Below, piece by piece: positions 41,493-50,776 of a stretch of DNA of 64,000 bases. Origin of the DNA: Flagellimonas lutaonensis. Its GTDB lineage: Bacteria > Bacteroidota > Bacteroidia > Flavobacteriales > Flavobacteriaceae. A program made the translations under genes and the position numbers. The stretch is taken from contig NZ_CP011071.1 in assembly GCF_000963865.1 (NCBI RefSeq), forward strand, positions 1,678,501 through 1,742,500, written 5' to 3'. Below the pieces are notes generated by a model. The model was not told the origin of the DNA, did not search any database, and was given only the letters and a program-made list of their open reading frames with translations. The number at the start of each line of letters is the position of its first letter. The first letter of the stretch is position 1.

Positions 41493-42581
41493 ATGGCAAT
41501 GATTTCTAGATACAATGTAAAAAGATGGCTCCCATTTATGATTGGGGTGCTTTTAATGGCAGCTTGTGGTGATAGGGCTGCGAAATCTGACACTGCATCA
41601 GAACCGATACCCGTTTCGGTCGCAACCGTAGAAACGGGCTCTGAGCGTTATTTCACAGCAGGTAGCGGACAGATACGTTCGGGGAACAGTGCTGTTTTGA
41701 GTACTCGAATGATGGGGCATATTGAACGAATCCCTGTAAGGGTGGGCCAAAAAGTCAACAAGGACGATTTGTTGGTCGTCATCAACAATATGGACCTCAG
41801 GGCCAAAAAGGCCCAAGTCTCAGCCAGTATCATTGAGGCCAAGGCAGCCTTTGCCAATGCGAAAAAAGACTATGACCGATTTGTGAATCTTTTTCAAAAA
41901 AACAGCGCTTCCCAAAAAGAATTGGACGATATGACGGCGCGGTATGAGATGGCCAAGGCCAGATTACAAGCGGCCGAGGAAATGGAAAAAGAGGTCAACG
42001 CACAATTCGCTTATGTGAACATACGGGCCCCGTTCAAAGGGGTGGTCACCAACACTTTTGTCGATGTAGGAGAAATGGCAAATCCTGGAATGCCTTTAGT
42101 GGGCATCGAGGCCCCGGGGGCCTTGGAAGTGGTGGCCAAAATACCTGAAAACAAGGTCGGCCAATTGCGTGAGGGTATGACAGCAATGGTGACAGTGAAA
42201 GTACTTGACACGGTTTTGAACGGTACTTTGACCGAGCTGAGCACTTCGGCCAGCAATACGGGCGGACAATATTTGGCGACTGTGGAACTCAAAAATCCTC
42301 CCGCATCGGTATTGTCGGGCATGTATGCCACTGTGGCATTTCCTGTTGAGAATACCCAATCACAAATGTTGACCGTGCCCAAGCAAGCCTTGGTAGAGCG
42401 AGGACAGCTCACGGGCATCTATACGGTGGGCCAGAACAACACGGCCATACTGCGCTGGTTGCGTTTGGGTGACCCCGTCGGGGATGGGTTTGAAGTGCTA
42501 TCAGGTCTGTCAGGGGGAGAAACCTATATCGTTTCTTACCAGGGAAAATTGTTCAATGGTGCCAAGGTCGCCATCCAATAA
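41493..42581 (+). CDS. RND periplasmic adaptor lipoprotein of the sulfur island
   Basis: A 362-residue MFP adaptor with a lipoprotein signal (GVLLMAACGD), lipoyl halves around IPVRVGQKVNKDDLLVVIN and VNIRAPFKGVVTNTFVDVGE, and a coiled-coil hairpin between them (AKKDYDRFVNLFQKNSASQK). Followed by the RND gene after 10 bp. The substrate is unknown; co-regulation with sulfite and persulfide genes suggests a sulfur-related toxic product. Confidence 0.9.
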   Translation: MAMISRYNVKRWLPFMIGVLLMAACGDRAAKSDTASEPIPVSVATVETGSERYFTAGSGQIRSGNSAVLSTRMMGHIERIPVRVGQKVNKDDLLVVINNMDLRAKKAQVSASIIEAKAAFANAKKDYDRFVNLFQKNSASQKELDDMTARYEMAKARLQAAEEMEKEVNAQFAYVNIRAPFKGVVTNTFVDVGEMANPGMPLVGIEAPGALEVVAKIPENKVGQLREGMTAMVTVKVLDTVLNGTLTELSTSASNTGGQYLATVELKNPPASVLSGMYATVAFPVENTQSQMLTVPKQALVERGQLTGIYTVGQNNTAILRWLRLGDPVGDGFEVLSGLSGGETYIVSYQGKLFNGAKVAIQ

Positions 42582-42591
42582 AAATAAGTAG

Positions 42592-45500
42592 ATGAAAGAA
42601 GGTCTAGCAGGCAAAATCGCCAAAGGATTTATAGGGTCGAAACTGACCGTGCTCTTGATGATCGTGTTCATGGTCATCGGGGTCTATAGTTCGTTTTTGA
42701 TTCCTAGGGAAGAAGAACCCCAGATCGATGTGCCCATGGCCGATATTTTTGTGGGCTACCCTGGGGCGAACCCCACTGAAGTTGAGTCAAGGATTACCAA
42801 ACCCCTTGAAAAAATCATCTCGAACATCAAAGGGGTCGAGTATGTCTATTCCACGTCGATGAAGGAAGCAGGGATGGTCATCGTACAGTTTTACGTTGGT
42901 GAGGATATTGAGCGTTCTCTGGTCAGACTGTATGATGAGATCAACAAGCACATGGACCAAATGCCCGAAGGGGTCACCATGCCCTTGGTCAAGACCCGGG
43001 CCATTGATGACGTGCCAATCTTGGCGTTGACCCTATGGAGTGAAACCTATGGTGATTATCAATTGGGCCGTATATCAAGTGAACTGCTCAATGAGATTGA
43101 AAAGGTTGAAGATGTTTCCATCACCAAAAAAATAGGGGGTCGTAATCGACAGCTTAGAGTGGTGCTCGACAAGGCAAAAATGGCCGTGAGCAATCTTGAT
43201 TTTTTGAGAATTTCCGAAATGATCAAGGCGAACAACAGCCAAATGGGGGCCGGTGATTTTTATGCCAATGACACCGAATTTCATGTAACGGCTGGCGGGT
43301 TTTTATCCTCAAAAGAAGACGTGGAAAATCTGATTGTGGGGTCGGCCCAAAATCAACCTGTATATCTCAAGCAGGTGGCCACGGTTGTTGACGGGCCCGA
43401 GTTGGCCCATGATTATGTGTCTTTTGGTTACGGCAAGGCGAGTGGGGTGTCTGATGAATATCCTTCCGAATATCCTGCAGTGACCCTATCCATTGCCAAA
43501 CGAAAGGGTGCCGATGCCATGAAGATAGCAGATGCCGTATTGCAGAAGGTCGAGCATCTTAAAAAGACCTTGCTGCCAGATGATGTGCATGTTGAAGTGA
43601 CCAGAAACTATGGGGAAACCGCTTCACAAAAAGTATCGGAACTGCTGCTGCACCTGATCGGGGCCATTATTGCCGTGACCTTTGTGGTTATGCTGGCCAT
43701 GGGCTGGCGTGGTGGTCTGGTGGTGTTCTTGTCGGTGCCCATCACCTTTGCACTCACCTTGCTGAGCTATTATATGCTGGATTATACCCTGAACCGCATC
43801 ACGCTTTTTGCCTTGGTGTTCGTGACGGGTATCGTAGTCGACGACTCTATCATCATAGCCGAGAACATGCACCGTCATTTCAAGATGCGGCGGTTGCCGT
43901 TCAAAGATGCCGCACTGTACGCCATCAATGAGGTGGGCAACCCTACCATTTTGGCCACCTTTACAGTGATTGCTTCGGTATTGCCCATGGCGTTCGTGTC
44001 AGGTTTGATGGGGCCCTACATGTCGCCCATGCCCATTGGGGCTTCGATTGCCATGCTGCTCTCGCTCTTTGTGGCTTTGACCATTACCCCCTATCTGGGC
44101 TATCTATTTCTTAGGGAAAAGGATAAAAAGAAAAAGGAGAAGGCACCCATACAAATTCAGGATACCTTCATCTACAGAATGTATGAAAAGTTTGAGCGGC
44201 CTTTGATAGAAAACAGTAAAAAACGATGGTTGTTCTTGGGCATCACCTTTTTATTGTTGCTGGCCTCAATAGGTATGTTCTTTACAAAATCGGTGGCCGT
44301 AAAGATGCTTCCGTTCGACAATAAGAACGAGTTTCAAGTCGTCATTGACATGCCTGAGGGATCGACTCTGGAACGAACCGCTGTAGTGGCCAAAGAAATC
44401 GCTTCTTATTTAGCCACAAGGCCCGAGGTGGTCAACTACCAAGCCTATGTTGGTACTTCAGCTCCAATTACCTTCAATGGATTGGTTCGGCACTATGACC
44501 TAAGGGGGGGCAGCAATATGGCCGATATTCAGGTGAACCTTGTCGATAAGCACGACCGCAGTGCCCAGAGCCATGATATTGCAAAACTGCTGCGGCCACG
44601 CATTCAAGAAATAGGGTCCCAATACGGGGCCAATGTGAAGGTCGTAGAGGTGCCACCGGGCCCTCCGGTACTGTCAACCATTGTGGCTGAGGTGTATGGA
44701 CCCGATTATGAAAAACAGATTGCAGTGGCCGAAAATGTAAAGAACATCCTTGAAAACACCACTGATGTGGTCGATGTCGATTGGATGGTCGAAGCAGACC
44801 AAAAACAATTTGACTTTGTGGTCGATAAAGAAAAGGCCATGCTCTATGGGGTCAGTACCGCACAGATTGTGCACACTTTGAATATGGCCATGTCAGAACG
44901 GCCCGTGACGCATCTGTACCAAACGAATGCCTTTGACCAAATCGGGATTGTACTGACGCTGAACGAAAAAGACCGTTCGAGCTTGGAAGACCTCAAGCAG
45001 ATACGTGTGGCTTCCAAAAATGGAAATATGCTTCCCATTGGTGATTTGGTCATCATTGAAGAAAGTACTAAAGAAAAGAGTATTTACCGCAAAAACCAGA
45101 AACGGGTGGTTTATGTGACCTCTGATATGGCAGGCGAGTTAGAGAGCCCTGTATATGCCATTTTGGGCATGACCGAAAAGTTGAATCGAATACCCCTCCC
45201 CGAAGGATATACCATGAACGAAATGTATATGTCACAGCCCGAATTTGAAGATGATTTCACCGTGAAGTGGGATGGTGAGTGGCAGATCACACTAGAGGTG
45301 TTTCGCGATTTGGGCATGGCCTTTTTGGGTGTTATTGTCATCATCTACATGTTGATTGTAGGCTGGTTCCAAAACTTCAAGGCACCGTTGGTAATGATGG
45401 TGGCGATTCCCTTATCATTGATCGGTATTGTTTTGGGCCACTGGATCATGGGGGCTTTTTTCACTGCGACTTCCTTTATCGGAATGATTGCCCTGGCGGG

Positions 45501-45780
45501 CATCATGGTGCGTAATTCAGTGCTGCTTATCGATTTTGTGAATCTGCGCAAAAAAGAGGGCATTCCTTTAAAACAAGCTGTGATCGAGGCTGGAGCAGTG
45601 CGTACCACGCCAATTCTGCTCACGGCGGGCACGGTGGTGATCGGGGCATTCGTGATTTTGTTCGACCCGATATTTCAAGGGTTGGCCATCTCGCTGATGG
45701 GCGGCACCATCGCCTCTACGGTATTGACCCTGTTGGTGGTGCCCTTGGTGTATTATATGATTGAACACAAAAATAGTTAG
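42592..45780 (+). CDS. RND efflux permease of the sulfur island
   Basis: A complete 1062-residue RND pump: first helix LTVLLMIVFMVIGVYSSFLI, then porter domain, TM4 signature VTGIVVDDSIIIAENMHRHF with both Asp, second half beginning WLFLGITFLLLLASIGMF, and a last segment LLVVPLVYYMIEH. The motif pattern is nearer to HAE1/multidrug than to CzcA metal pumps. It is in the Crp/Fnr-type sulfur regulon by its operon promoter. Followed after 2 bp by the small PII-like gene. Confidence 0.92.
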   Translation: MKEGLAGKIAKGFIGSKLTVLLMIVFMVIGVYSSFLIPREEEPQIDVPMADIFVGYPGANPTEVESRITKPLEKIISNIKGVEYVYSTSMKEAGMVIVQFYVGEDIERSLVRLYDEINKHMDQMPEGVTMPLVKTRAIDDVPILALTLWSETYGDYQLGRISSELLNEIEKVEDVSITKKIGGRNRQLRVVLDKAKMAVSNLDFLRISEMIKANNSQMGAGDFYANDTEFHVTAGGFLSSKEDVENLIVGSAQNQPVYLKQVATVVDGPELAHDYVSFGYGKASGVSDEYPSEYPAVTLSIAKRKGADAMKIADAVLQKVEHLKKTLLPDDVHVEVTRNYGETASQKVSELLLHLIGAIIAVTFVVMLAMGWRGGLVVFLSVPITFALTLLSYYMLDYTLNRITLFALVFVTGIVVDDSIIIAENMHRHFKMRRLPFKDAALYAINEVGNPTILATFTVIASVLPMAFVSGLMGPYMSPMPIGASIAMLLSLFVALTITPYLGYLFLREKDKKKKEKAPIQIQDTFIYRMYEKFERPLIENSKKRWLFLGITFLLLLASIGMFFTKSVAVKMLPFDNKNEFQVVIDMPEGSTLERTAVVAKEIASYLATRPEVVNYQAYVGTSAPITFNGLVRHYDLRGGSNMADIQVNLVDKHDRSAQSHDIAKLLRPRIQEIGSQYGANVKVVEVPPGPPVLSTIVAEVYGPDYEKQIAVAENVKNILENTTDVVDVDWMVEADQKQFDFVVDKEKAMLYGVSTAQIVHTLNMAMSERPVTHLYQTNAFDQIGIVLTLNEKDRSSLEDLKQIRVASKNGNMLPIGDLVIIEESTKEKSIYRKNQKRVVYVTSDMAGELESPVYAILGMTEKLNRIPLPEGYTMNEMYMSQPEFEDDFTVKWDGEWQITLEVFRDLGMAFLGVIVIIYMLIVGWFQNFKAPLVMMVAIPLSLIGIVLGHWIMGAFFTATSFIGMIALAGIMVRNSVLLIDFVNLRKKEGIPLKQAVIEAGAVRTTPILLTAGTVVIGAFVILFDPIFQGLAISLMGGTIASTVLTLLVVPLVYYMIEHKNS

Positions 45781-45782
45781 TG

Positions 45783-46088
45783 ATGAAAATGGTGATTGTA
45801 ACAGCGGTCGAAGAATACACTGATAAAGTATTTGAACTGTTAAAGGCCGCCGATATTGAAAGTTTTAGTGGCTCGTCGGTTGAGGGATATAAAAATCTAC
45901 CGCCTGTGCTGTTCAACAGCAGCTGGTTCCCCAGAGAGAAGAGTGGGGCAAGGTCGAGCCTTTTCTTTTCCTATACGGAGGAGGAAAAAGTGGGCAAGCT
46001 GTTCGCATTGCTAAAAGAATTTAACGATGGACTGGATTCAAGCAATCCCATCAAGGCAGTGGAATTGCCCGTTGAACGTTTCATTTAA
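45783..46088 (+). CDS. Small PII-like protein beside the RND gene
   Basis: A 101-residue soluble protein starting 2 bp after the RND stop. The alternation VIVTAVEEYTDKVFELLKAA, a loop, SSLFFSYTEEEKVGKLFALL and an end beta strand resembles the beta-alpha-beta PII fold seen in small proteins linked to RND pumps, but I cannot assign it firmly. It may gate or sense the pump. Confidence 0.65.
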   Translation: MKMVIVTAVEEYTDKVFELLKAADIESFSGSSVEGYKNLPPVLFNSSWFPREKSGARSSLFFSYTEEEKVGKLFALLKEFNDGLDSSNPIKAVELPVERFI

Positions 46089-46099
46089 AAACCATAGTT

Positions 46100-46285
46100 A
46101 TGAAAAATAGAATTGTGAGGGGTGTCGCCGGAAGCTTCATTCTCATCAGCCTGATCTTGGCCATTTATGTCAATATGAACTGGCTTTGGTTCACAGCTTT
46201 TGTGGGGGCCAATTTGTTGCAGTCTTCTTTCACCAAATGGTGCTTGTTAGAAGATATTTTGAAGAAATTTGGAGTGAAGAACTGA
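46100..46285 (+). CDS. DUF2892-family (YgaP-type) membrane protein
   Basis: A 61-residue protein with two hydrophobic helices (GSFILISLILAIYVNMNW and LWFTAFVGANLLQSSF) and the family end WCLLEDILKKFG. In E. coli YgaP this domain anchors a rhodanese; here it is separate, with rhodaneses elsewhere in the island. Probably part of the tolC-MFP-RND transcript. Confidence 0.85.
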   Translation: MKNRIVRGVAGSFILISLILAIYVNMNWLWFTAFVGANLLQSSFTKWCLLEDILKKFGVKN

Positions 46286-46352
46286 TATTTTTTCTAGGCC
46301 ACAACAAGGCATCCATGTAAATTTTTGCCATTTTTACGGCAAATGAACTGAT

Positions 46353-46910
46353 ATGGATGCATTGTTACAACCTTGGCCTTGGTACGTTTCGGGTCCGTTG
46401 ATAGCCCTGACCATGGCAATTTTGGTATTGCTGGGCAAACGTTTTGGCATGTCTTCAAACCTTGAAACGCTCTGCTCGTTGGGCGGTGCGGGTAAATTTG
46501 TCGATTATTTCAAGGTCGATACCCGCCCCCGCAGATGGAATTTGATGGTGGTGATCGGGGCGGTGATAGGGGGTTTTATAGGGGCACACCTACTTTCATC
46601 GAATGATAAAGTGGCCATCAGCGGCGATAGTATCGAAAAACTCGAATCATTGGGTTTTGAGAGTGCTGGCGAGGCCTATTTGCCCACAGCGCTTTTTGGT
46701 GCCGAATCGTTGGCAGACCCCAAGGTCTGGGCCCTATTGCTCATAGGCGGTTTTCTGGTCGGCTTTGGTGCCCGATATGCCGGCGGCTGTACCTCTGGCC
46801 ACGCCATCTCAGGCTTGAGCGATTTGCAATTGCCCTCGTTGATTGCCGTAATCGGCTTTTTTGCCGGCGGCTTGATCATGGTACATCTCTTGTTTCCCTT
46901 AATCTTTTAA
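46353..46910 (+). CDS. YeeE/YedE-family transporter, larger half
   Basis: A 185-residue membrane protein with four or five hydrophobic segments and the family motif GARYAGGCTSGHAISGL, whose Cys relays thiosulfate or another sulfur species in studied members. The partner half follows after 2 bp. The upstream gap carries an inverted repeat TTTGCC / GGCAAA (46324-46343) close to the ATG, but no GTAAC-type site. Confidence 0.88.
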   Translation: MDALLQPWPWYVSGPLIALTMAILVLLGKRFGMSSNLETLCSLGGAGKFVDYFKVDTRPRRWNLMVVIGAVIGGFIGAHLLSSNDKVAISGDSIEKLESLGFESAGEAYLPTALFGAESLADPKVWALLLIGGFLVGFGARYAGGCTSGHAISGLSDLQLPSLIAVIGFFAGGLIMVHLLFPLIF

Positions 46911-46912
46911 CC

Positions 46913-47326
46913 ATGAAAAGCTTGTTGTATCTCTTGGTCGGTATTTTCTTCGGAATTGTTTTGTACAAATCGGAAGCGGCTTCTTGGTTCCGCATCTATG
47001 AAATGTTCCAGTTCGATGCCTTTCATATGTACGGCATTATCGGTTCGGCCTTGGTACTGGGTGTAGTTTTCACACAGTGGGTCAAAAAATCAGGGGCAAA
47101 ATCATTTTTTGGTGAAAAGATTACCATAGTGCCCAAAGAAAAAGGAGTTGCCCGTTATGCCATCGGTGGCGTGTTGTTCGGATTAGGTTGGGCCTTGGCA
47201 GGCGCATGCCCTGGGCCGATGTATGTGCTCTTTGGGGCCGGTTATTGGGCCATTATCGTGGTTATTTTTGGCGCCCTTTTGGGAGCCTTGGTGTACGGAC
47301 TATTAAAAAGCAAACTGCCGCACTAG
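46913..47326 (+). CDS. YeeE/YedE-family transporter, smaller half
   Basis: A 137-residue membrane protein with the second Cys motif ALAGACPGPMYVLFGAG. In many bacteria the two halves are separate genes, as here, and together equal one YeeE. Likely imports thiosulfate or another sulfur compound; the actual substrate is inferred. Two-gene operon with the preceding gene. Confidence 0.88.
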   Translation: MKSLLYLLVGIFFGIVLYKSEAASWFRIYEMFQFDAFHMYGIIGSALVLGVVFTQWVKKSGAKSFFGEKITIVPKEKGVARYAIGGVLFGLGWALAGACPGPMYVLFGAGYWAIIVVIFGALLGALVYGLLKSKLPH

Positions 47327-47471
47327 TATGAAATGCCCTGACAGTTAAGTGTTTGGATTATTCCTTTTTGGCGGTTTATTGCACTAAAACACCGAATTTC
47401 AGCGCGGTTTTTATAAAAAGCGCTTAGTTTTATAACCACAAACGGTACGCCGACCTCTAAATGACCAATCA

Positions 47472-47870
47472 GTGCAAACGACAATTTTTATTATTGATGA
47501 TGACCTGGTGTCGCAGTTTGCGACCAGGTATTGTATAGAACAGTATGATGGCGACTTTAACATTGTCGCTTGTGGCAGTGCCGAAGAAGGGCTGAAGCTA
47601 TGTGCCAACCTGCTGGCCGAAAAAGAACCGCTGCCCGATATTATTTTTCTTGATTTGGTAATGGGCGATATGAACGGTTGGGCCTTTATAGATAACTTGG
47701 AGTTGATTTCAGAAGGGCACAAGCAGCCCGATATCTATGTGCTTTCCGCCTTTGTAAACTCGAAAGACAGGGCCATTGCCAAAGAACATTCGTTGATTGC
47801 CGGTTACTTCGACAAACCATTGACAAAAGCCAGTTTAGAAAAGATTTTTGCCGCCAAAACGACCCGTTGA
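47472..47870 (+). CDS. Single-domain response regulator (CheY-like)
   Basis: A 132-residue receiver domain alone: acidic pocket FIIDDDLVSQ, phospho-acceptor Asp in IIFLDLVMGDMNG, and Lys in FDKPLT. No output domain. The start is a GTG at 47472; an ATG at 47461 is out of frame. No histidine kinase is nearby, so the partner is unknown. Confidence 0.88.
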   Translation: MQTTIFIIDDDLVSQFATRYCIEQYDGDFNIVACGSAEEGLKLCANLLAEKEPLPDIIFLDLVMGDMNGWAFIDNLELISEGHKQPDIYVLSAFVNSKDRAIAKEHSLIAGYFDKPLTKASLEKIFAAKTTR

Positions 47871-47943
47871 GGGTGGATGTGGGCTTTTTTAGAAAACCCA
47901 TCGTCCAAATTATGAAGTGGCATTTTGGGTATGCCCAACTTTG

Positions 47944-48015
47944 TGGCCTCACCAGGACTCGAACCTGGATCTAGAGTTTAGGAAACTCCTATTCTATCCC
48001 TTGAACTATGAGGCC
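47944..48015 (-). tRNA. tRNA-Arg (CCT)
   Basis: A 72-nt cloverleaf on the minus strand: acceptor GGCCTCA / TGAGGCC, anticodon loop TTCCTAA with anticodon CCT, T arm CCAGG-TTCGAGT-CCTGG, discriminator A. CCA is not encoded. Confidence 0.93.
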
Positions 48016-48136
48016 GTTCATCGATTTTTGGTATGACCGACGCCCGATTTTAACGGGGCGTAAAATTAATGCTTTTTACCGCATTGAAAAACCTCGATTT
48101 TATATTTCTTCATTACCTTAGTTAAAACATTGTCGC

Positions 48137-48577
48137 ATGAAAGAAAAAGTAAAAAACGTCTTCATTGACGGGGCCATAAGCCCTGAGTTCATTGCAAATG
48201 CGATAGCCAAGCACCAATCAAAAACCCAAATCGGCGCCCATGACATTTTTTTGGGGCAAGTACGCGCTGATAAAATTGACGGCAAAACCGTTTCCGCAAT
48301 TGAGTACACGGCCTACGAAGAGATGGCGAACAAGAAGTTCCACGAAATTCGTGAGGCAACATTTGATAAGTTTGACCTGAGCTGTATGCACATTTACCAT
48401 AGCCTGGGCAAAGTTGCTGTCGGCGAGATCTGTCTGTTCGTTTTTGTCTCTTCACCGCATAGAAAGGAAGTTTTTGAGGCCTTGCACCATGTGGTGGAAG
48501 AAATCAAGAAGGAAGTGCCCGTTTTTGGCAAAGAACTTTTTGAAGATGATAGTTATCAATGGAAAGTGAACACTTGA
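48137..48577 (+). CDS. moaE: Molybdopterin synthase large subunit MoaE
   Basis: Catalyses dithiolene formation on precursor Z, with MoaD as sulfur donor. It has 146 residues with GAHDIFLGQVRADKIDGKTV, YTAYEEMANKKFHEIREATF, and HRKEVFEALHHVVEEIKKEV near the C-terminus. It sits 3 bp before moaC. The cofactor serves molybdenum enzymes such as the sulfite dehydrogenase at 38286. MoaD, MoaA and MoeA are not in the window. Confidence 0.9.
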   Translation: MKEKVKNVFIDGAISPEFIANAIAKHQSKTQIGAHDIFLGQVRADKIDGKTVSAIEYTAYEEMANKKFHEIREATFDKFDLSCMHIYHSLGKVAVGEICLFVFVSSPHRKEVFEALHHVVEEIKKEVPVFGKELFEDDSYQWKVNT

Positions 48578-48580
48578 ACC

Positions 48581-49009
48581 ATGGTCGATATCACCCATAA
48601 ACAGAACACCCACAGAACAGCCGTTGCCCAAGCCATTGTAAAAGTGGGGTCAAAGAATACGATTGAGGCCATAGAGAACAAAAAGGTGCCCAAGGGCGAC
48701 GTGTTCGAGATGAGCCGCGCGGCAGGCTTTTTGGGCATTAAAAAAACGGCCGAACTATTGCCAGATTGCCATCCGCTACCGATTGAATTCGCTGCTGTTG
48801 AATATCAGATCTCAAAGCTTGAGATAATAATCAAAGTAACGGTCAAGACCTTTTATAAAACAGGGGTTGAGGTTGAGGCTATGCACGGGGCAAGTTTGGT
48901 GGCCTTGAACTTGTATGACATGCTGAAACCCATTGACAAAGGGGTTGAGATACACCATATTCGATTGCTCGAGAAGACCGGCGGAAAATCGGACATAAAA
49001 AATGATTGA
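48581..49009 (+). CDS. moaC: Cyclic pyranopterin monophosphate synthase MoaC
   Basis: Second enzyme of molybdenum cofactor synthesis, 142 residues. Conserved features: VDITHKQNTHRTAVAQA at the start, KGDVFEMSRAAGFLGIKKT, LLPDCHPLPI, and VEVEAMHGASLVALNLYDML. Follows moaE by 3 bp. Cofactor supply to the sulfite dehydrogenase is a natural link. Confidence 0.92.
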   Translation: MVDITHKQNTHRTAVAQAIVKVGSKNTIEAIENKKVPKGDVFEMSRAAGFLGIKKTAELLPDCHPLPIEFAAVEYQISKLEIIIKVTVKTFYKTGVEVEAMHGASLVALNLYDMLKPIDKGVEIHHIRLLEKTGGKSDIKND

Positions 49010-49304
49010 TTTTTGTTGTAGATATTGATTTTTTAATTTCTTTTGCACCCGTTTTTGGCTGAACATTGAAATGTGTTTTTATGTTCGGGGTCTTGGTGAC
49101 TAGGAAGTGTCGACCACGACAGGTTGAAGGTTCAACCGCCCGAAGTTTAAAGCTGACTTCCCTTTCTTTTGCTTCTATCCTTAGAAGCCAGCACGACTAT
49201 TTCTTTATTCCAACCAACCAAAAACAGATGCTCATTTAAATATGCGGTTCACCTTTCAATTGCCTGTTGAACCTATGTCTATTTTTTAAGCACTGTTTTT
49301 ACAA
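49010..49304 (+). other. Long leader region before arginine decarboxylase
   Basis: A non-coding stretch of 295 bp. It holds a hairpin GGTTGA-AGG-TTCAACC at about 49123-49138 and other GC-rich pairing around 49100-49150, then AT-rich sequence up to the ATG at 49305. No ORF and no perfect TAnnTTTG box near the ATG, so transcription may start far upstream and give a structured leader. Confidence 0.4.
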
Positions 49305-50750
49305 ATGAATATTAGATATCGCGATCTTATCGATCAGACCTACCATTTTCCACAAGAAGAGTTTGCACTTGTTGATGATAGCTTGTCGTTTCATGACATT
49401 CCCTTGATGGAATTGGCGAAGAAGTATGGTTCGCCGCTGAAGTTTGCCTATTTGCCCAAGATTTCGGCCAATATCCAGAGAGCCAAAAAATGGTTTGCTG
49501 ATGCCATGGGCAAGCTGGATTACCAAGGCAACTATTACTATAGCTATTGTACCAAAAGCTCGCATTTTCAACATGTGCTCCATGAGGCCCTTAAAAACGA
49601 TATCCACATAGAGACCTCATCGGCCTTTGACATCAACATAGTTGAGCTTTTAAGGCAACGGGGCAAAATAAAAGATGACACCTATGTCATCTGCAATGGT
49701 TTCAAACGGGCCCAGTATATCGACAATATTGCCCGATTGATAAACAATGGCCATGAGAACTGCATTCCTATAATCGACAATTATGAGGAAATCGAATTGC
49801 TGGCCGATGAGATCACTGACCCGTTCAAAATCGGAATTCGAATTGCATCGGAAGAAGAGCCAAAGTTCGAGTTCTACACCTCAAGGCTGGGTATTGGCTA
49901 TAAAAGCATTGTGCCGTTCTATGAGGAGCAGATCAAGAACAATGATAAGGTTGAGCTGAAGATGCTGCACTTTTTCATCAATACAGGCATTCGTGACAAC
50001 GCGTACTATTGGAACGAACTGCTCAAGTGCCTCAAGGTATATGTACGGTTGAAAAAAGTTTGCCCAACGCTTGATAGCTTGAATATTGGCGGGGGTTTCC
50101 CGACCAAAAACTCCCTCGCTTTCGAGTTTGATTATGCGTATATGGTGTACGAGATCATCAACCAGATAAAAATGGCTTGCGATGAGGCAGAGGTACCCGT
50201 GCCTCATATTTTCACAGAATTCGGAAGTTTCACCGTGGGCGAGAGCGGAGGTGCCATCTACAAGGTACTGTACCAAAAACAGCAAAACGACCGCGAAAAA
50301 TGGAATATGATCGACTCTTCTTTCATAACCACCCTGCCCGATTCGTGGGCCATCAACAAGCGGTTCATTATGTTGCCCATTAACCGGTGGAACGATGAAT
50401 ATGAGCGTGTGCTGCTCGGGGGGCTCACCTGCGACAGCGATGACTACTACAATAGCGAGCAGCATATGAACGCAATTTATCTGCCCAAGTTCAAAAGGGA
50501 TAAAGAGCTGTACATAGGTTTTTTCAATATAGGGGCCTACCAAGAGACCATAGGTGGATTCGGAGGGCTTCAACACTGTCTCATTCCCCATCCGAAGTAC
50601 CTGCTGATCGATAGGGATGAAGAAGGAAATCTGACCACCACCCTATTCAAAGAACAGCAGTCCGCAGGGCAAATGCTTAAGATTTTGGGGTATCAACAAG
50701 AAGTTGATCAATCGGCCGAAACAAATAGGAAAGAAGTTTTAGAAGCATAA
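49305..50750 (+). CDS. Arginine decarboxylase, PLP alanine-racemase-fold type
   Basis: Converts arginine to agmatine, first step of the polyamine route. It has 481 residues of fold-III type: PLP Lys84 in YCTKSSHF, SLNIGGGFPTKNSLAF (phosphate loop) and LGGLTCDSDDYY near the C-terminus with the active-site Cys-Asp pair. The family includes diaminopimelate and ornithine enzymes, but the operon with agmatinase makes arginine the likely substrate. Confidence 0.9.
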   Translation: MNIRYRDLIDQTYHFPQEEFALVDDSLSFHDIPLMELAKKYGSPLKFAYLPKISANIQRAKKWFADAMGKLDYQGNYYYSYCTKSSHFQHVLHEALKNDIHIETSSAFDINIVELLRQRGKIKDDTYVICNGFKRAQYIDNIARLINNGHENCIPIIDNYEEIELLADEITDPFKIGIRIASEEEPKFEFYTSRLGIGYKSIVPFYEEQIKNNDKVELKMLHFFINTGIRDNAYYWNELLKCLKVYVRLKKVCPTLDSLNIGGGFPTKNSLAFEFDYAYMVYEIINQIKMACDEAEVPVPHIFTEFGSFTVGESGGAIYKVLYQKQQNDREKWNMIDSSFITTLPDSWAINKRFIMLPINRWNDEYERVLLGGLTCDSDDYYNSEQHMNAIYLPKFKRDKELYIGFFNIGAYQETIGGFGGLQHCLIPHPKYLLIDRDEEGNLTTTLFKEQQSAGQMLKILGYQQEVDQSAETNRKEVLEA

Positions 50751-50776
50751 AAAGTAATCGTAAGAACAACGCAACA

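Noticed and set aside
46324-46343. TTTGCC / GGCAAA palindrome before the YeeE gene as an MntR-like operator
   Set aside because: The spacer is 8 bases, not the 4 of known MntR sites, and the downstream genes are sulfur-linked. Kept as a simple inverted repeat.
49881-50591. Minus-strand ORF of 236 residues opposite arginine decarboxylase
   Set aside because: Antisense shadow of a well conserved gene; no family features, and no promoter for it was seen.
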